From an uncultured Oscillospiraceae bacterium (GTDB lineage Bacteria; Bacillota; Clostridia; Oscillospirales; JAAYXM01), in assembly GCA_934446465.1 (NCBI GenBank), contig CAKSEF010000026.1, positions 1-21,416 on the forward strand: a stretch of 21,416 nt of DNA, in the 5' to 3' direction. A program made the position numbers and the translations under genes. How positions within the stretch are numbered: position 1 is the stretch's first letter; each line of letters opens with the position of its first letter. The notes under the pieces are model-generated. The model saw only the letters and a program-made list of their open reading frames with translations, ran no database searches and was not told the DNA's origin. Positions 15,912-21,416 of the stretch are shown here, one piece after another.

Positions 15912-16472
15912 CTACTTAATCGTTCCTATACTCTGAAACGGATATACTCTGAAAATCACCTTTCCGAGAATATATGCTTTATTAACAGCGCCGAGTCTGG
16001 AATCACGGCTGTCTGAGCTGTGATTTCTGTTATCCCCCATAACGAATACCGAATCCTTCGGCACTGTTATCGGGAACTCCATATCAAGCTGTCTGTGTGT
16101 GAGGTCGGCAGTATACGGCTCGTCAAGCGCCTCGCCGTCGACATACACTGTTCCTTCTTCAAAATCTATATCTACCGTTTGTCCCTCAGTTGCAATTATT
16201 CGCTTGACTATCATTTTTCCGTCAAGAAACGAATCCTTTGCCAAGACTACGACATCGCCGTATTTCGGTTCAAAAAACAAATTTGTGGTTATCAGTCTGT
16301 CTCTGTCATGGAGGGTAGGTTCCATGGACTCGCCGTCGACCCCGACAACACGAATCACAAAAATAAATATCAGAACTATCGAAACAAGCGTAAATGTTAT
16401 ATTCTTAACCCACTCAAAAATTTCCGATTTTACGGCATCGGAGTCGTAATTATAATTTGAGTTATCAGACAC
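15912..16472 (-). CDS. lepB: Signal peptidase I
   Basis: A membrane serine protease that removes signal peptides from exported proteins. At 186 residues, it has the short Gram-positive form with one N-terminal membrane segment (about 24-44) and the active site outside. The Ser/Lys dyad is S49 in GESMEPTL and K90 in IVKRIIATEG. The conserved box GDNRNHSSDSR is at 146-156. The GTG start has GGGAGG about 7 nt upstream. Insertion of lepB between rplS and rbgA is common in Clostridia, while B. subtilis lacks it at this place. Confidence 0.96.
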   Translation of the reverse strand: MSDNSNYNYDSDAVKSEIFEWVKNITFTLVSIVLIFIFVIRVVGVDGESMEPTLHDRDRLITTNLFFEPKYGDVVVLAKDSFLDGKMIVKRIIATEGQTVDIDFEEGTVYVDGEALDEPYTADLTHRQLDMEFPITVPKDSVFVMGDNRNHSSDSRDSRLGAVNKAYILGKVIFRVYPFQSIGTIK

Positions 16473-16493
16473 AGCAAACCCTCCCGTATACGA

Positions 16494-16530
16494 AAAAGGG
16501 GAAGACCAAAGCCCTCCCTCTTCTCCTTTT
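16494..16530 (-). terminator. Imperfect terminator-like hairpin between rplS and lepB
   Basis: A 12-bp stem (16519-16530 with 16494-16505) has one mismatch and a 13-nt loop. Read on the minus strand it ends in CTTTTTCG. The structure starts at the rplS stop codon. It could terminate part of the transcripts so that L19 is made in excess over LepB, while the rest continue into the operon. The loop is long, so efficiency is uncertain. Confidence 0.45.
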
Positions 16531-16870
16531 AGATATCTTCTTTGACCTTTGCAGCCTTACCGACTCTGCCGCGCAGATAGTAAAGCTTTGCACGCCTGAC
16601 CTTACCTTTACGGACAAGTTCAAACTTAGCAACGTGCGGAGAATGAATCGGGAAAACCTTCTCAACTCCGACGCCGTAAGACAAACGGCGAACCGTAACT
16701 GTTTCCTGGATACCGCCGTGCTTCTTAGCAATGACAGTTCCTTCAAAAACCTGAACACGTTCGCGGTTTCCTTCCTTGATAAGGACATGGACACGGACAG
16801 TGTCACCAATGTTGATTGCCGGCAAATCTTTTTTAATCTGACTGTCGGTCAAATTCTTAATAAGATCCAT
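16529..16870 (-). CDS. rplS: 50S ribosomal protein L19
   Basis: L19 sits at the 30S-50S interface of the large subunit. The 113-residue protein has the signature stretch FPIHSPHVAKFELVRKGKVRR followed by AKLYYLRGRVGKAAKVKE. The N-terminal part carries GDTVRVHVLIKEGNRERVQVFEGTVI. The ATG at 16870 gives the family N-terminus (MDLIKNLTDSQIKKDLP); an open frame 16 codons longer runs through the leader and is rejected. AGGAGG lies about 9 nt upstream. It heads the operon instead of following rpsP-rimM-trmD as in many bacteria, and has its own promoter and leader. Confidence 0.98.
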   Translation of the reverse strand: MDLIKNLTDSQIKKDLPAINIGDTVRVHVLIKEGNRERVQVFEGTVIAKKHGGIQETVTVRRLSYGVGVEKVFPIHSPHVAKFELVRKGKVRRAKLYYLRGRVGKAAKVKEDI

Positions 16871-16944
16871 TGATGCGCGCCTCCTCTCTTCGTAGACGTT
16901 CTTGCCTGAAAATATCAAAGGCAGAGGACCGCCCGTTTTATGAC
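16871..16944 (-). ncRNA. Candidate L19 leader (structured 5' UTR of rplS)
   Basis: From the predicted start near 16944 the transcript has about 74 nt before the L19 ATG. An outer stem pairs CCTCT (16927-16923) with AGAGG (16887-16883). An inner stem pairs TGCCT (16923-16919) with AGGCA (16907-16903); they share one base, so the exact edge is uncertain. The outer 3' arm covers half of the AGGAGG ribosome binding site (16885-16880). This fits a ribosomal-protein autoregulatory leader; an L19 leader is known for Firmicutes (Rfam L19_leader), but I could not align to it. Confidence 0.42.
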
Positions 16945-16950
16945 CGCATT

Positions 16951-16979
16951 ATCATATCACACATCAAAAGAAAAATCAA
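16951..16979 (-). promoter_or_regulatory. Promoter of the rplS operon
   Basis: Minus strand: TTGATT (16979-16974), 17-bp spacer, TATGAT (16956-16951), with a TG one base upstream of the -10 (extended -10). This is a good SigA-type promoter. The start is predicted near 16944. It is divergent from the promoter at 16997-17025, only 17 bp away. Confidence 0.65.
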
Positions 16980-16996
16980 GTATTTATTTACGCCTA

Positions 16997-17025
16997 TTTA
17001 CAGAATACTCCGTTTATTGTATAAT
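16997..17025 (+). promoter_or_regulatory. Promoter of the RluA-family gene
   Basis: Plus strand: TTTACA (16997-17002), 17-bp spacer, TATAAT (17020-17025). The -10 is perfect and the -35 has 5 of 6 matches. The start is predicted near 17032, about 45 nt before the ATG at 17077. Confidence 0.72.
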
Positions 17026-17076
17026 TTCTGCATGGATATCCACATTCTCCGCACACATTTTCCCACGGAGGTTTTT

Positions 17077-18039
17077 ATGAAGGAGTTTTGCATAAACACA
17101 AACGACGCGTCAATGCGTCTTGATAAATTCATCTCAAAAGTCGTGCCGTCGCTCCCCTCGAATCTGATTCAGAAGTTTATACGCCTAAAAAAAATCAAAG
17201 TCAATAAGAAGCGCGGGACTGCCGATATGCGTCTGTACGAGGGCGACATTGTGTCCATGTACATAAATGATGAATTTTTTGAATCCACGCGCGCCGACTC
17301 GGCAAAAAATAAGCTTTCTGCAACATTCCCGAATATTCTGTACGAAGATGAAAACATTATTCTTGCCGACAAACCCGCAGGCATATCGGTTCATGATGAC
17401 GAAGCAGGCGGAGAAACACTCATATCGCAGATTCTTTCGTACTTAACTTCAAAAGGAGAATGGAACCCCGACAAGGAGAACAGCTTTATACCCGCTCTTT
17501 GCAACAGAATAGACAGAAACACCGCCGGAATTGTCATCGCCGCAAAAAATGCGGAGGCTCTTCGGATAATGAATGAAAAAATAAAGAACCGCGAAATGCA
17601 GAAGCTGTACCTGTGCATCGTCCTCGGTGAACCGAAGCCAAAAAGCGCAACGCTCCGCAGTTATATTTTTAAGGATTCAAAGCAGAACCGCGTATATGTG
17701 AAAAACACGCCGTCTCCCGGCGCAAGAACTGCCGTAACAAAATACCGCACACTCAAGACAAACGGCGACATTTCACTTCTTGAATGTGAACTTATAACGG
17801 GTCGGACACACCAGATACGCGCGCACCTTGCGAGCATAGGACATCCGCTTCTCGGAGACGGAAAATACGGCAGAAACGCCGAAAATAAGCGATACGGCAT
17901 GAAATATCAGGCACTCTACTCATACAAGCTCATATTTAAATTTGAGACAGACGGAGGTGCTCTCGAATACCTGAACGGAAGGTGTTTTACAGTGCCAAAC
18001 GTATTCTTTAAGGATAAGTTTTTCGGCAAAAAGGCATAG
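17077..18039 (+). CDS. RluA-family pseudouridine synthase with N-terminal S4 domain
   Basis: The enzyme isomerises specific uridines to pseudouridine in rRNA or tRNA. At 320 residues, it has an N-terminal S4 RNA-binding domain (about 13-60: MRLDKFISKVVPSL ... KKIKVNKKR). The catalytic domain starts near LYEDENIILADKPAGISVH (88-106). The catalytic Asp is D146 in CNRIDRNTAGIVIA, a variant of the common HRLDxxTSG that I believe is frequent in Clostridia. A later ITGRTHQIRAHL with GHPLLGDGKYG confirms the family. GGAGG lies about 6 nt from the ATG. The frame is open far upstream but there it overlaps the promoters. RluA, RluC and RluD types cannot be told apart here, so the target uridine is not named. 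Confidence 0.93.
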   Translation: MKEFCINTNDASMRLDKFISKVVPSLPSNLIQKFIRLKKIKVNKKRGTADMRLYEGDIVSMYINDEFFESTRADSAKNKLSATFPNILYEDENIILADKPAGISVHDDEAGGETLISQILSYLTSKGEWNPDKENSFIPALCNRIDRNTAGIVIAAKNAEALRIMNEKIKNREMQKLYLCIVLGEPKPKSATLRSYIFKDSKQNRVYVKNTPSPGARTAVTKYRTLKTNGDISLLECELITGRTHQIRAHLASIGHPLLGDGKYGRNAENKRYGMKYQALYSYKLIFKFETDGGALEYLNGRCFTVPNVFFKDKFFGKKA

Positions 18040-18046
18040 TGCAGAT

Positions 18047-18081
18047 AAAACGGAGCAAGCTAATAAGGCTTGTTCCGTTTT
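18047..18081 (+). terminator. Intrinsic terminator of the RluA-family gene
   Basis: A 14-bp stem (18047-18060 with 18068-18081) has one G-T wobble and a 7-nt loop. It is followed by TTGTTTTATA. It starts 8 nt after the stop codon. Confidence 0.85.
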
Positions 18082-18097
18082 TGTTTTATAACAAAAT

Positions 18098-18124
18098 GTC
18101 GGAACAGGCAAAGCCCGTTCCGAC
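18098..18124 (-). terminator. Intrinsic terminator of the tRNA-Pro gene
   Basis: A 12-bp GC-rich stem (18113-18124 with 18098-18109) has one wobble pair and a 3-nt loop. Read on the minus strand it is followed by ATTTTGTTATAA. It begins 1 nt after the encoded CCA end of the tRNA, so little 3' processing is needed. Confidence 0.8.
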
Positions 18125-18125
18125 T

Positions 18126-18202
18126 TGGTCCGAGTGACAGGAGTTGAACCTGCGGCCTCTTGAACCCCATTCAAGCGCGCTACCAAGCTGCGCCACACCC
18201 GG
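18126..18202 (-). tRNA. tRNA-Pro, anticodon GGG
   Basis: The minus strand folds into a full cloverleaf. The acceptor arm CCGGGTG pairs with CACTCGG (one G-T), and the D arm GCGC/GCGC has the loop AGCTTGGTA. The anticodon arm CTTGA/TCAAG has the 7-nt loop ATGGGGT, which places GGG at 34-36. The variable loop is AGGCC, the T arm GCAGG/CCTGT has the loop TTCAACT, and the discriminator is A. The 3' CCA is genomically encoded (18128-18126). The anticodon reads CCC and CCU. It is a single tRNA gene with its own promoter and terminator. Confidence 0.95.
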
Positions 18203-18216
18203 ATGTCAACTATGAA

Positions 18217-18245
18217 AGTATATCACACATTTTTCCTTGTTGCAA
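18217..18245 (-). promoter_or_regulatory. Promoter of tRNA-Pro
   Basis: Minus strand: TTGCAA (18245-18240), 17-bp spacer, TATACT (18222-18217), with an extended TG one base upstream. The predicted start is only about 7-8 nt before the mature tRNA 5' end. Confidence 0.65.
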
Positions 18246-18275
18246 GAGCTAATTTGATTTTTTTCGGAGGAATTT

Positions 18276-18956
18276 ATGACTATTCTCTTTTTCAGAACAA
18301 TTATACTCTATCTTGTAATAATTATTGCTCTGCGCATTATGGGAAAAAGGCAGATAGGCGAGCTTTCTTCCTCTGAATTTGTAATTACTATTCTCGTTTC
18401 CCAGCTTGCGACGGTTCCGATGGGCAGTGTCAGCACCCCGCTAATATACGGTGTAATCCCGATTCTTACGCTTCTTTCGCTCGAAATTATAATCTCATCG
18501 CTGTTTGTAAAAAACAGGTGGATTAGAAAAATTGTAGTCGGGCACACAAGCATACTAATCGAAAACGGGAAAATAAATCAGCCTGAAATGAAGAGACTTC
18601 GTCTGACTTTGGACGAGCTTCTCGAGGAGTTAAGACTTAAAAGCTTTATGGATATAAGCACTGTAAAATACGCCATACTTGAGGCGAACGGCGAACTCAG
18701 TGTTTTTCCGTTTTCAAAAGATGAATCGGTTACAAAAAGCGACATAAACATAACAGAAGACACATCTTTTCTTCCGTTCACCATAATATCGGACGGTGTT
18801 CTAATCAAGAGCGAGGCAGAGCGCCTTGGGAAAAATGAGAATTGGATAAAAAAACAGCTTGCAAAGAAAAATATCAAGAGTATACATGACGTTTTTCTCA
18901 TGCAGGCTGATGAAAACGGCGGTATCTTAATTATACCGAAGGAGAAAAACAAATGA
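18276..18956 (+). CDS. DUF421 (YetF-like) membrane protein
   Basis: A 226-residue protein of the DUF421/YetF family. Three hydrophobic segments lie at the N-terminus (about 3-21, 34-53 and 57-77), with the family stretch RIMGKRQIGELSSSEFVITILVSQLA between the first two. After them come the cytosolic alpha/beta domain motifs VVGHTSILIENGKI, DELLEELRLKSFMDISTVKYAILEANGELSVFPF and the tail IISDGVLI. Family function is unsettled; several paralogs in B. subtilis are linked to sporulation, and mobile spoVA operons carry such genes. GGAGG lies 5-6 nt from the ATG. Its stop overlaps the start of the next gene, so they act as a unit. I see no convincing promoter in the short AT-rich gap from the tRNA. 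Confidence 0.92.
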   Translation: MTILFFRTIILYLVIIIALRIMGKRQIGELSSSEFVITILVSQLATVPMGSVSTPLIYGVIPILTLLSLEIIISSLFVKNRWIRKIVVGHTSILIENGKINQPEMKRLRLTLDELLEELRLKSFMDISTVKYAILEANGELSVFPFSKDESVTKSDINITEDTSFLPFTIISDGVLIKSEAERLGKNENWIKKQLAKKNIKSIHDVFLMQADENGGILIIPKEKNK

Positions 18957-19333
18957 AAGAGTATATTTCGGCATTGGTTATCCTATCGATAATAATTGCC
19001 TCCTGCGTATTTTCCACGCATTTTGTAAACGAAACCTGTGATGTTCTGAAGCGCGACATATCGGACTGTCTGAAATATGCAATGAATGATGACTGGGAAA
19101 AAGCCGAGACTGCCGTATCCCATGCTGTCAAATATTACGATGAACAGCTTCCCGTGTTAAAGACCATGATAGACCACGACTACTTAAATTCAGGGTATGA
19201 CTTATTAAAAAAGGTAGAATCATCAATGTGGATAATAAACGATGAGGTTTGCTTAAGCGAGGGCAATGCCCTTTTGCAGTTTCTTGACAATCTTGCCCAA
19301 TTTGACAGCTTCACTCTTGCAAATGTCCTATAA
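18953..19333 (+). CDS. DUF4363 family protein, partner of DUF421
   Basis: A 126-residue protein with one N-terminal membrane segment (about 4-24), then an all-helical extracytoplasmic region. The N-terminus may act as a signal anchor, or as a lipoprotein-like leader because of the cysteine at about residue 18 (ASCVFS). Composition and layout match DUF4363, which is commonly found directly after DUF421 in Clostridia. The ATG overlaps the DUF421 stop (ATGA), with AAGGAG 7 nt upstream inside the previous gene. Function is unknown; a complex with the DUF421 protein at the membrane is an inference from coupling. Family assignment is by recall of length, topology and context rather than by a strong motif. 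Confidence 0.72.
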   Translation: MKEYISALVILSIIIASCVFSTHFVNETCDVLKRDISDCLKYAMNDDWEKAETAVSHAVKYYDEQLPVLKTMIDHDYLNSGYDLLKKVESSMWIINDEVCLSEGNALLQFLDNLAQFDSFTLANVL

Positions 19334-19334
19334 T

Positions 19335-19365
19335 AAAAAACATCCCGTAAAACGGGATGTTTTTT
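19335..19365. terminator. Bidirectional terminator between DUF4363 and GGGtGRT genes
   Basis: A 14-bp perfect stem (A6 + CATCCCGT with ACGGGATG + T6) has a 3-nt loop. It is flanked by a T-run on the plus side and by an A-run that becomes a T-run on the minus strand. It sits between convergent genes and can serve both. Confidence 0.9.
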
Positions 19366-19376
19366 TGCCGTAATTA

Positions 19377-20375
19377 TTACTTCATTGCTTCCTCAACAGC
19401 AACAGCTACCGCGACCGTCATACCTACCATCGGGTTGTTTCCTGCGCCGATGAGACCCATCATTTCAACGTGTGCCGGTACAGAGGACGAACCTGCGAAC
19501 TGAGCGTCCGAGTGCATTCTGCCCATTGTATCCGTCATGCCGTAAGAAGCGGGGCCTGCCGCCATATTGTCAGGGTGGAGCGTACGTCCTGTGCCTCCGC
19601 CTGATGCAACGGAGAAGTACTTCTTACCCTGCTCTATGCACTCTTTTTTATAAGTGCCCGCGACCGGGTGCTGGAAGCGAGTCGGGTTAGTTGAGTTACC
19701 CGTAATTGATACGTCTACTCCTTCATGGTGCATAATTGCAACACCCTCGCGGACATCATCCGCGCCGTAGCAGCGTACTTTTGCTCTCTCGCCCTTTGAA
19801 TATGCAATTTCTTCAACTATCTTGAGTTCTCCCGTGTAATAATCGAACTTCGTCTGAACGTATGTGAAGCCGTTGATTCTTGATATAATCTTTGCCGCGT
19901 CTTTTCCGAGACCGTTAAGAATTACTCTCAAATCCTCTTTTCTTGCCTTGTTTGCCGAGCGCGCAAGACCGATTGCGCCTTCCGCGGCCGCGAAGGACTC
20001 ATGACCCGCGAGAAATGCGAAGCACTTTGTTTCCTCGCGGAGAAGCATTGCGCCGAGGTTGCCGTGGCCTATACCGACTTTTCTGTCGTCTGCAACAGAA
20101 CCGGGAATGCAGAAGGACTGAAGTCCCACGCCGATTTTTTCTGCCGCATCGGCAGCTTTTTTGCATCCTTCCTTGATTGCTATTGCCGCGCCTACTATAT
20201 ATGCCCAGCAAGCATTTTCGAAGCATATCGGCTGGATTCCTTTTACAATATTGTATACATCGATGCCCTTATCATCGCAGATTTTCTTAGCTTCCTCGAT
20301 AGAGGAGATTCCGTGCTTTGCAAGTTCCGCGTTAATCTGGTCAATTCTTCTTTCATAACTTTCAAATAATGCCAT
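19377..20375 (-). CDS. GGGtGRT protein (uncharacterised family linked to an IscU-like scaffold)
   Basis: A 332-residue protein that I recognise as the GGGtGRT family, named for its motif; here GGGTGRT is at 259-265, followed by LHPDNMAAGPASYG. The reaction is not known. It has no transmembrane segment or signal peptide and eight cysteines (33, 51, 56, 71, 89, 118, 202, 246). Two of them lie close together in a QPICFENAC segment, and other conserved-looking blocks are GIGHGNLGAMLLREETKCFAFLAGHESFAA and ITGNSTNPTRFQHPVAGTY. The glycine-rich motif suggests nucleotide or phosphate binding, but it is not a classical P-loop. It begins 18 nt after the IscU-like gene with a GGGAGG site, so both are co-expressed. 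A role in Fe-S or sulfur metabolism is inferred from this pairing only. Confidence 0.9.
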   Translation of the reverse strand: MALFESYERRIDQINAELAKHGISSIEEAKKICDDKGIDVYNIVKGIQPICFENACWAYIVGAAIAIKEGCKKAADAAEKIGVGLQSFCIPGSVADDRKVGIGHGNLGAMLLREETKCFAFLAGHESFAAAEGAIGLARSANKARKEDLRVILNGLGKDAAKIISRINGFTYVQTKFDYYTGELKIVEEIAYSKGERAKVRCYGADDVREGVAIMHHEGVDVSITGNSTNPTRFQHPVAGTYKKECIEQGKKYFSVASGGGTGRTLHPDNMAAGPASYGMTDTMGRMHSDAQFAGSSSVPAHVEMMGLIGAGNNPMVGMTVAVAVAVEEAMK

Positions 20376-20393
20376 GATTTTCTACCTCCCCTA

Positions 20394-21086
20394 TTATTCG
20401 CATCTCGGGTCGACGAGCTTAACCGCATCGTCAACTCTGCCGTACTGACCGGAAGCCTTCTTCATAGCTTCGTTGGCATCCATGCCGTTTCTTATCATTT
20501 CCATCATCTTTCCGATGTGAACGAACTTATATCCGATAATCTGGTCTTCATCATCAACAGCAACATTCGTTATATAGCCCTCTGCGAGCTCGAGATATCT
20601 CGGCCCCTTCTTAAGCGTCGCATATGTAGTTCCTACCTGTGAACGAAGTCCCTTTCCGAGGTCTTCGAGACCTGCGCCTATCGGAAGTCCGTCTTCGGAA
20701 AATGCAGTCTGTGTTCTTCCGTAAACAATCTGGAGGAAGAGTTCGCGCATGGCCGTGTTTATCGCGTCGCAGACAAGGTCTGTGTTAAGCGCTTCGAGAA
20801 TCGTCTTTCCTACAAGAATTTCAGATGCCATAGCGGCGGAGTGCGTCATTCCCGAGCAGCCGATAGTCTCAACGAGAGCTTCCTGGATAACGCCTTCTTT
20901 TACATTAAGCGTGAGCTTGCATGCACCCTGCTGCGGTGCGCACCAGCCGATACCGTGCGTCAATCCGGAAATATCCTTAATTTCTTTTGCCTGAACCCAC
21001 TTTCCTTCCTGCGGAATAGGTGCAGGACCGTGGTATGCGCCCTTAGCAAGCGGACACATTGCCTCTACTTCACTTGAGTATTTCAT
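20394..21086 (-). CDS. IscU/NifU-N-like iron-sulfur cluster assembly scaffold protein
   Basis: A 230-residue protein resembling the IscU/NifU N-terminal scaffold. The three IscU cluster-ligand cysteines have clear counterparts: C56 in QGACKLTLNVKEGVI (IscU PACGDVMKLQIKV), C77 in IGCSGMTHS (IscU GCGSAIAS) and C106 in DLVCDAINTAMRE. The stretch SEILVGKTILEAL (88-100) aligns well with IscU. It is longer than IscU (about 128), with an N-terminal segment containing C11 and a C-terminal helical part ending in C229. No cysteine desulfurase or hesB is in the window, so the sulfur donor is elsewhere. AAGGAG lies 9 nt from the ATG. It is the first gene of the pair with the GGGtGRT protein. Confidence 0.88.
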   Translation of the reverse strand: MKYSSEVEAMCPLAKGAYHGPAPIPQEGKWVQAKEIKDISGLTHGIGWCAPQQGACKLTLNVKEGVIQEALVETIGCSGMTHSAAMASEILVGKTILEALNTDLVCDAINTAMRELFLQIVYGRTQTAFSEDGLPIGAGLEDLGKGLRSQVGTTYATLKKGPRYLELAEGYITNVAVDDEDQIIGYKFVHIGKMMEMIRNGMDANEAMKKASGQYGRVDDAVKLVDPRCE

Positions 21087-21132
21087 AGAAGTATTCTCCT
21101 TTCAAAATTATATTCACAAATGACCATTGTCT

Positions 21133-21160
21133 ATTATATCACAATCTTTTCATTATACAA
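21133..21160 (-). promoter_or_regulatory. Promoter of the IscU-like/GGGtGRT operon
   Basis: Minus strand: a perfect extended -10, TGATATAAT (21141-21133), with a weak -35, TTGTAT (21160-21155), 16 bp upstream. The predicted start is near 21126, about 40 nt before the ATG. No Rrf2-type or other operator is recognised. Confidence 0.58.
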
Positions 21161-21224
21161 GGACAAATTATGACATTTAATGATATTTTTCTCCGGTGTC
21201 TTAACTCTTTCATGTTGAAGAAAG

Positions 21225-21416
21225 CTAATCGAACACAGTCGGAGAATTTCTGTTTTCATATGAGTCAAAGCACATCAAAATCTGCTCTTTAGTGCATTTT
21301 TCCGTGGCAAGGTTATCCGGTATCTCATCTTTTCCAAAGAATCCGAGTCCGGTTGTTTCGATATTTTCTTCAAATTCCCCGCTTTCGTATTTGCACAGAA
21401 CGAAGATTTTAACTAC
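21225..21416 (-). CDS. Nudix hydrolase, C-terminal part (5' end outside window)
   Basis: The minus-strand frame is open from the right edge to a TAG at 21227-21225 and encodes 63 residues. They read as the C-terminal end of a Nudix hydrolase: the ETTGLGFFGKDEIPDNLA segment, then KCTKEQILMCFDSYE and a terminal VFD. This matches the family whose N-terminal domain is the Nudix_N type (as in B. subtilis YjhB-like ADP-ribose or CDP-choline pyrophosphatases). The Nudix box itself (GX5EX7REUXEEXGU) should lie beyond position 21416, so activity cannot be judged. There is no clear terminator after it; only a weak 5-bp hairpin is seen between it and the IscU-like promoter (21161-21224). Confidence 0.78.
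   Translation of the reverse strand, partial: VVKIFVLCKYESGEFEENIETTGLGFFGKDEIPDNLATEKCTKEQILMCFDSYENRNSPTVFD

Noticed and set aside
16870..17076. Long upstream extension of the RluA-family protein
   Set aside because: The frame runs through two divergent promoters and the rplS leader; the ATG at 17077 has GGAGG and gives a normal S4 N-terminus.
18203..18275. Sporulation (SigF/SigG) promoter for DUF421
   Set aside because: No spaced -35/-10 pair fits either consensus; hexamers seen here belong to the tRNA promoter on the other strand.
21161..21224. Terminator after the Nudix gene
   Set aside because: A 5-bp CTTTC/GAAAG stem with an 8-nt loop and no T-run is too weak.
1..21416. CRISPR array, insertion sequence or prophage
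   Set aside because: No regularly spaced direct repeats, transposase-like frames, terminal inverted repeats or phage genes were seen anywhere in the window.

Overview
The window reads as a chromosomal segment of an endospore-forming, probably anaerobic member of the Firmicutes, most likely class Clostridia. It carries spoIVA, a SigE-like promoter, AGGAGG-type ribosome binding sites, meso-diaminopimelate decarboxylase, and a GGGtGRT/IscU-like pair that I know mainly from anaerobes. It is largely core genome; I see no transposase, phage gene, CRISPR array or attachment site. No close species assignment is possible from sequence alone.

Layout. Positions 1-381 (+) hold the 3' end of an AraC-family regulator, ending at a bidirectional terminator shared with the convergent spoIVA (396-1868, -). 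Next come an amidohydrolase (1981-2874, -) and a second AraC-type regulator (2963-3832, -). That regulator is the last gene of a long minus-strand protein quality-control operon running tig, clpP, clpX, lon, engB, lysA, araC (11645 down to 2963). A promoter with an A-rich upstream element lies just before tig. Upstream of it is a second minus-strand operon: rplS, lepB, rbgA, rnhB, yraN, thrC and a metallophosphoesterase (16870 down to 11794). Its strong promoter and a probable L19 leader lie at 16871-16979.

Divergent from rplS is an RluA-type pseudouridine synthase (17077-18039, +). It is followed by back-to-back terminators and a tRNA-Pro(GGG) gene on the minus strand (18126-18202) with its own promoter. 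A two-gene plus-strand unit, DUF421 (YetF-like) plus DUF4363, follows. It ends at a bidirectional terminator shared with the convergent pair GGGtGRT protein / IscU-like scaffold (19377-21086, -). The right edge holds the 3' end of a Nudix hydrolase gene (21225-21416, -), which runs out of the window.

How the genes work together. The tig-clpP-clpX-lon block covers co-translational folding and ATP-dependent proteolysis; engB, rbgA and rplS serve 50S ribosome assembly; rnhB and yraN are nucleic-acid related; lepB processes secreted proteins. lysA and thrC add aspartate-family amino-acid synthesis. The parts most worth following up are the 67-residue Lys/Ala-rich tail on trigger factor and the GGGtGRT/IscU-like pair. 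The DUF421/DUF4363 pair and several promoter and leader structures are secondary leads.
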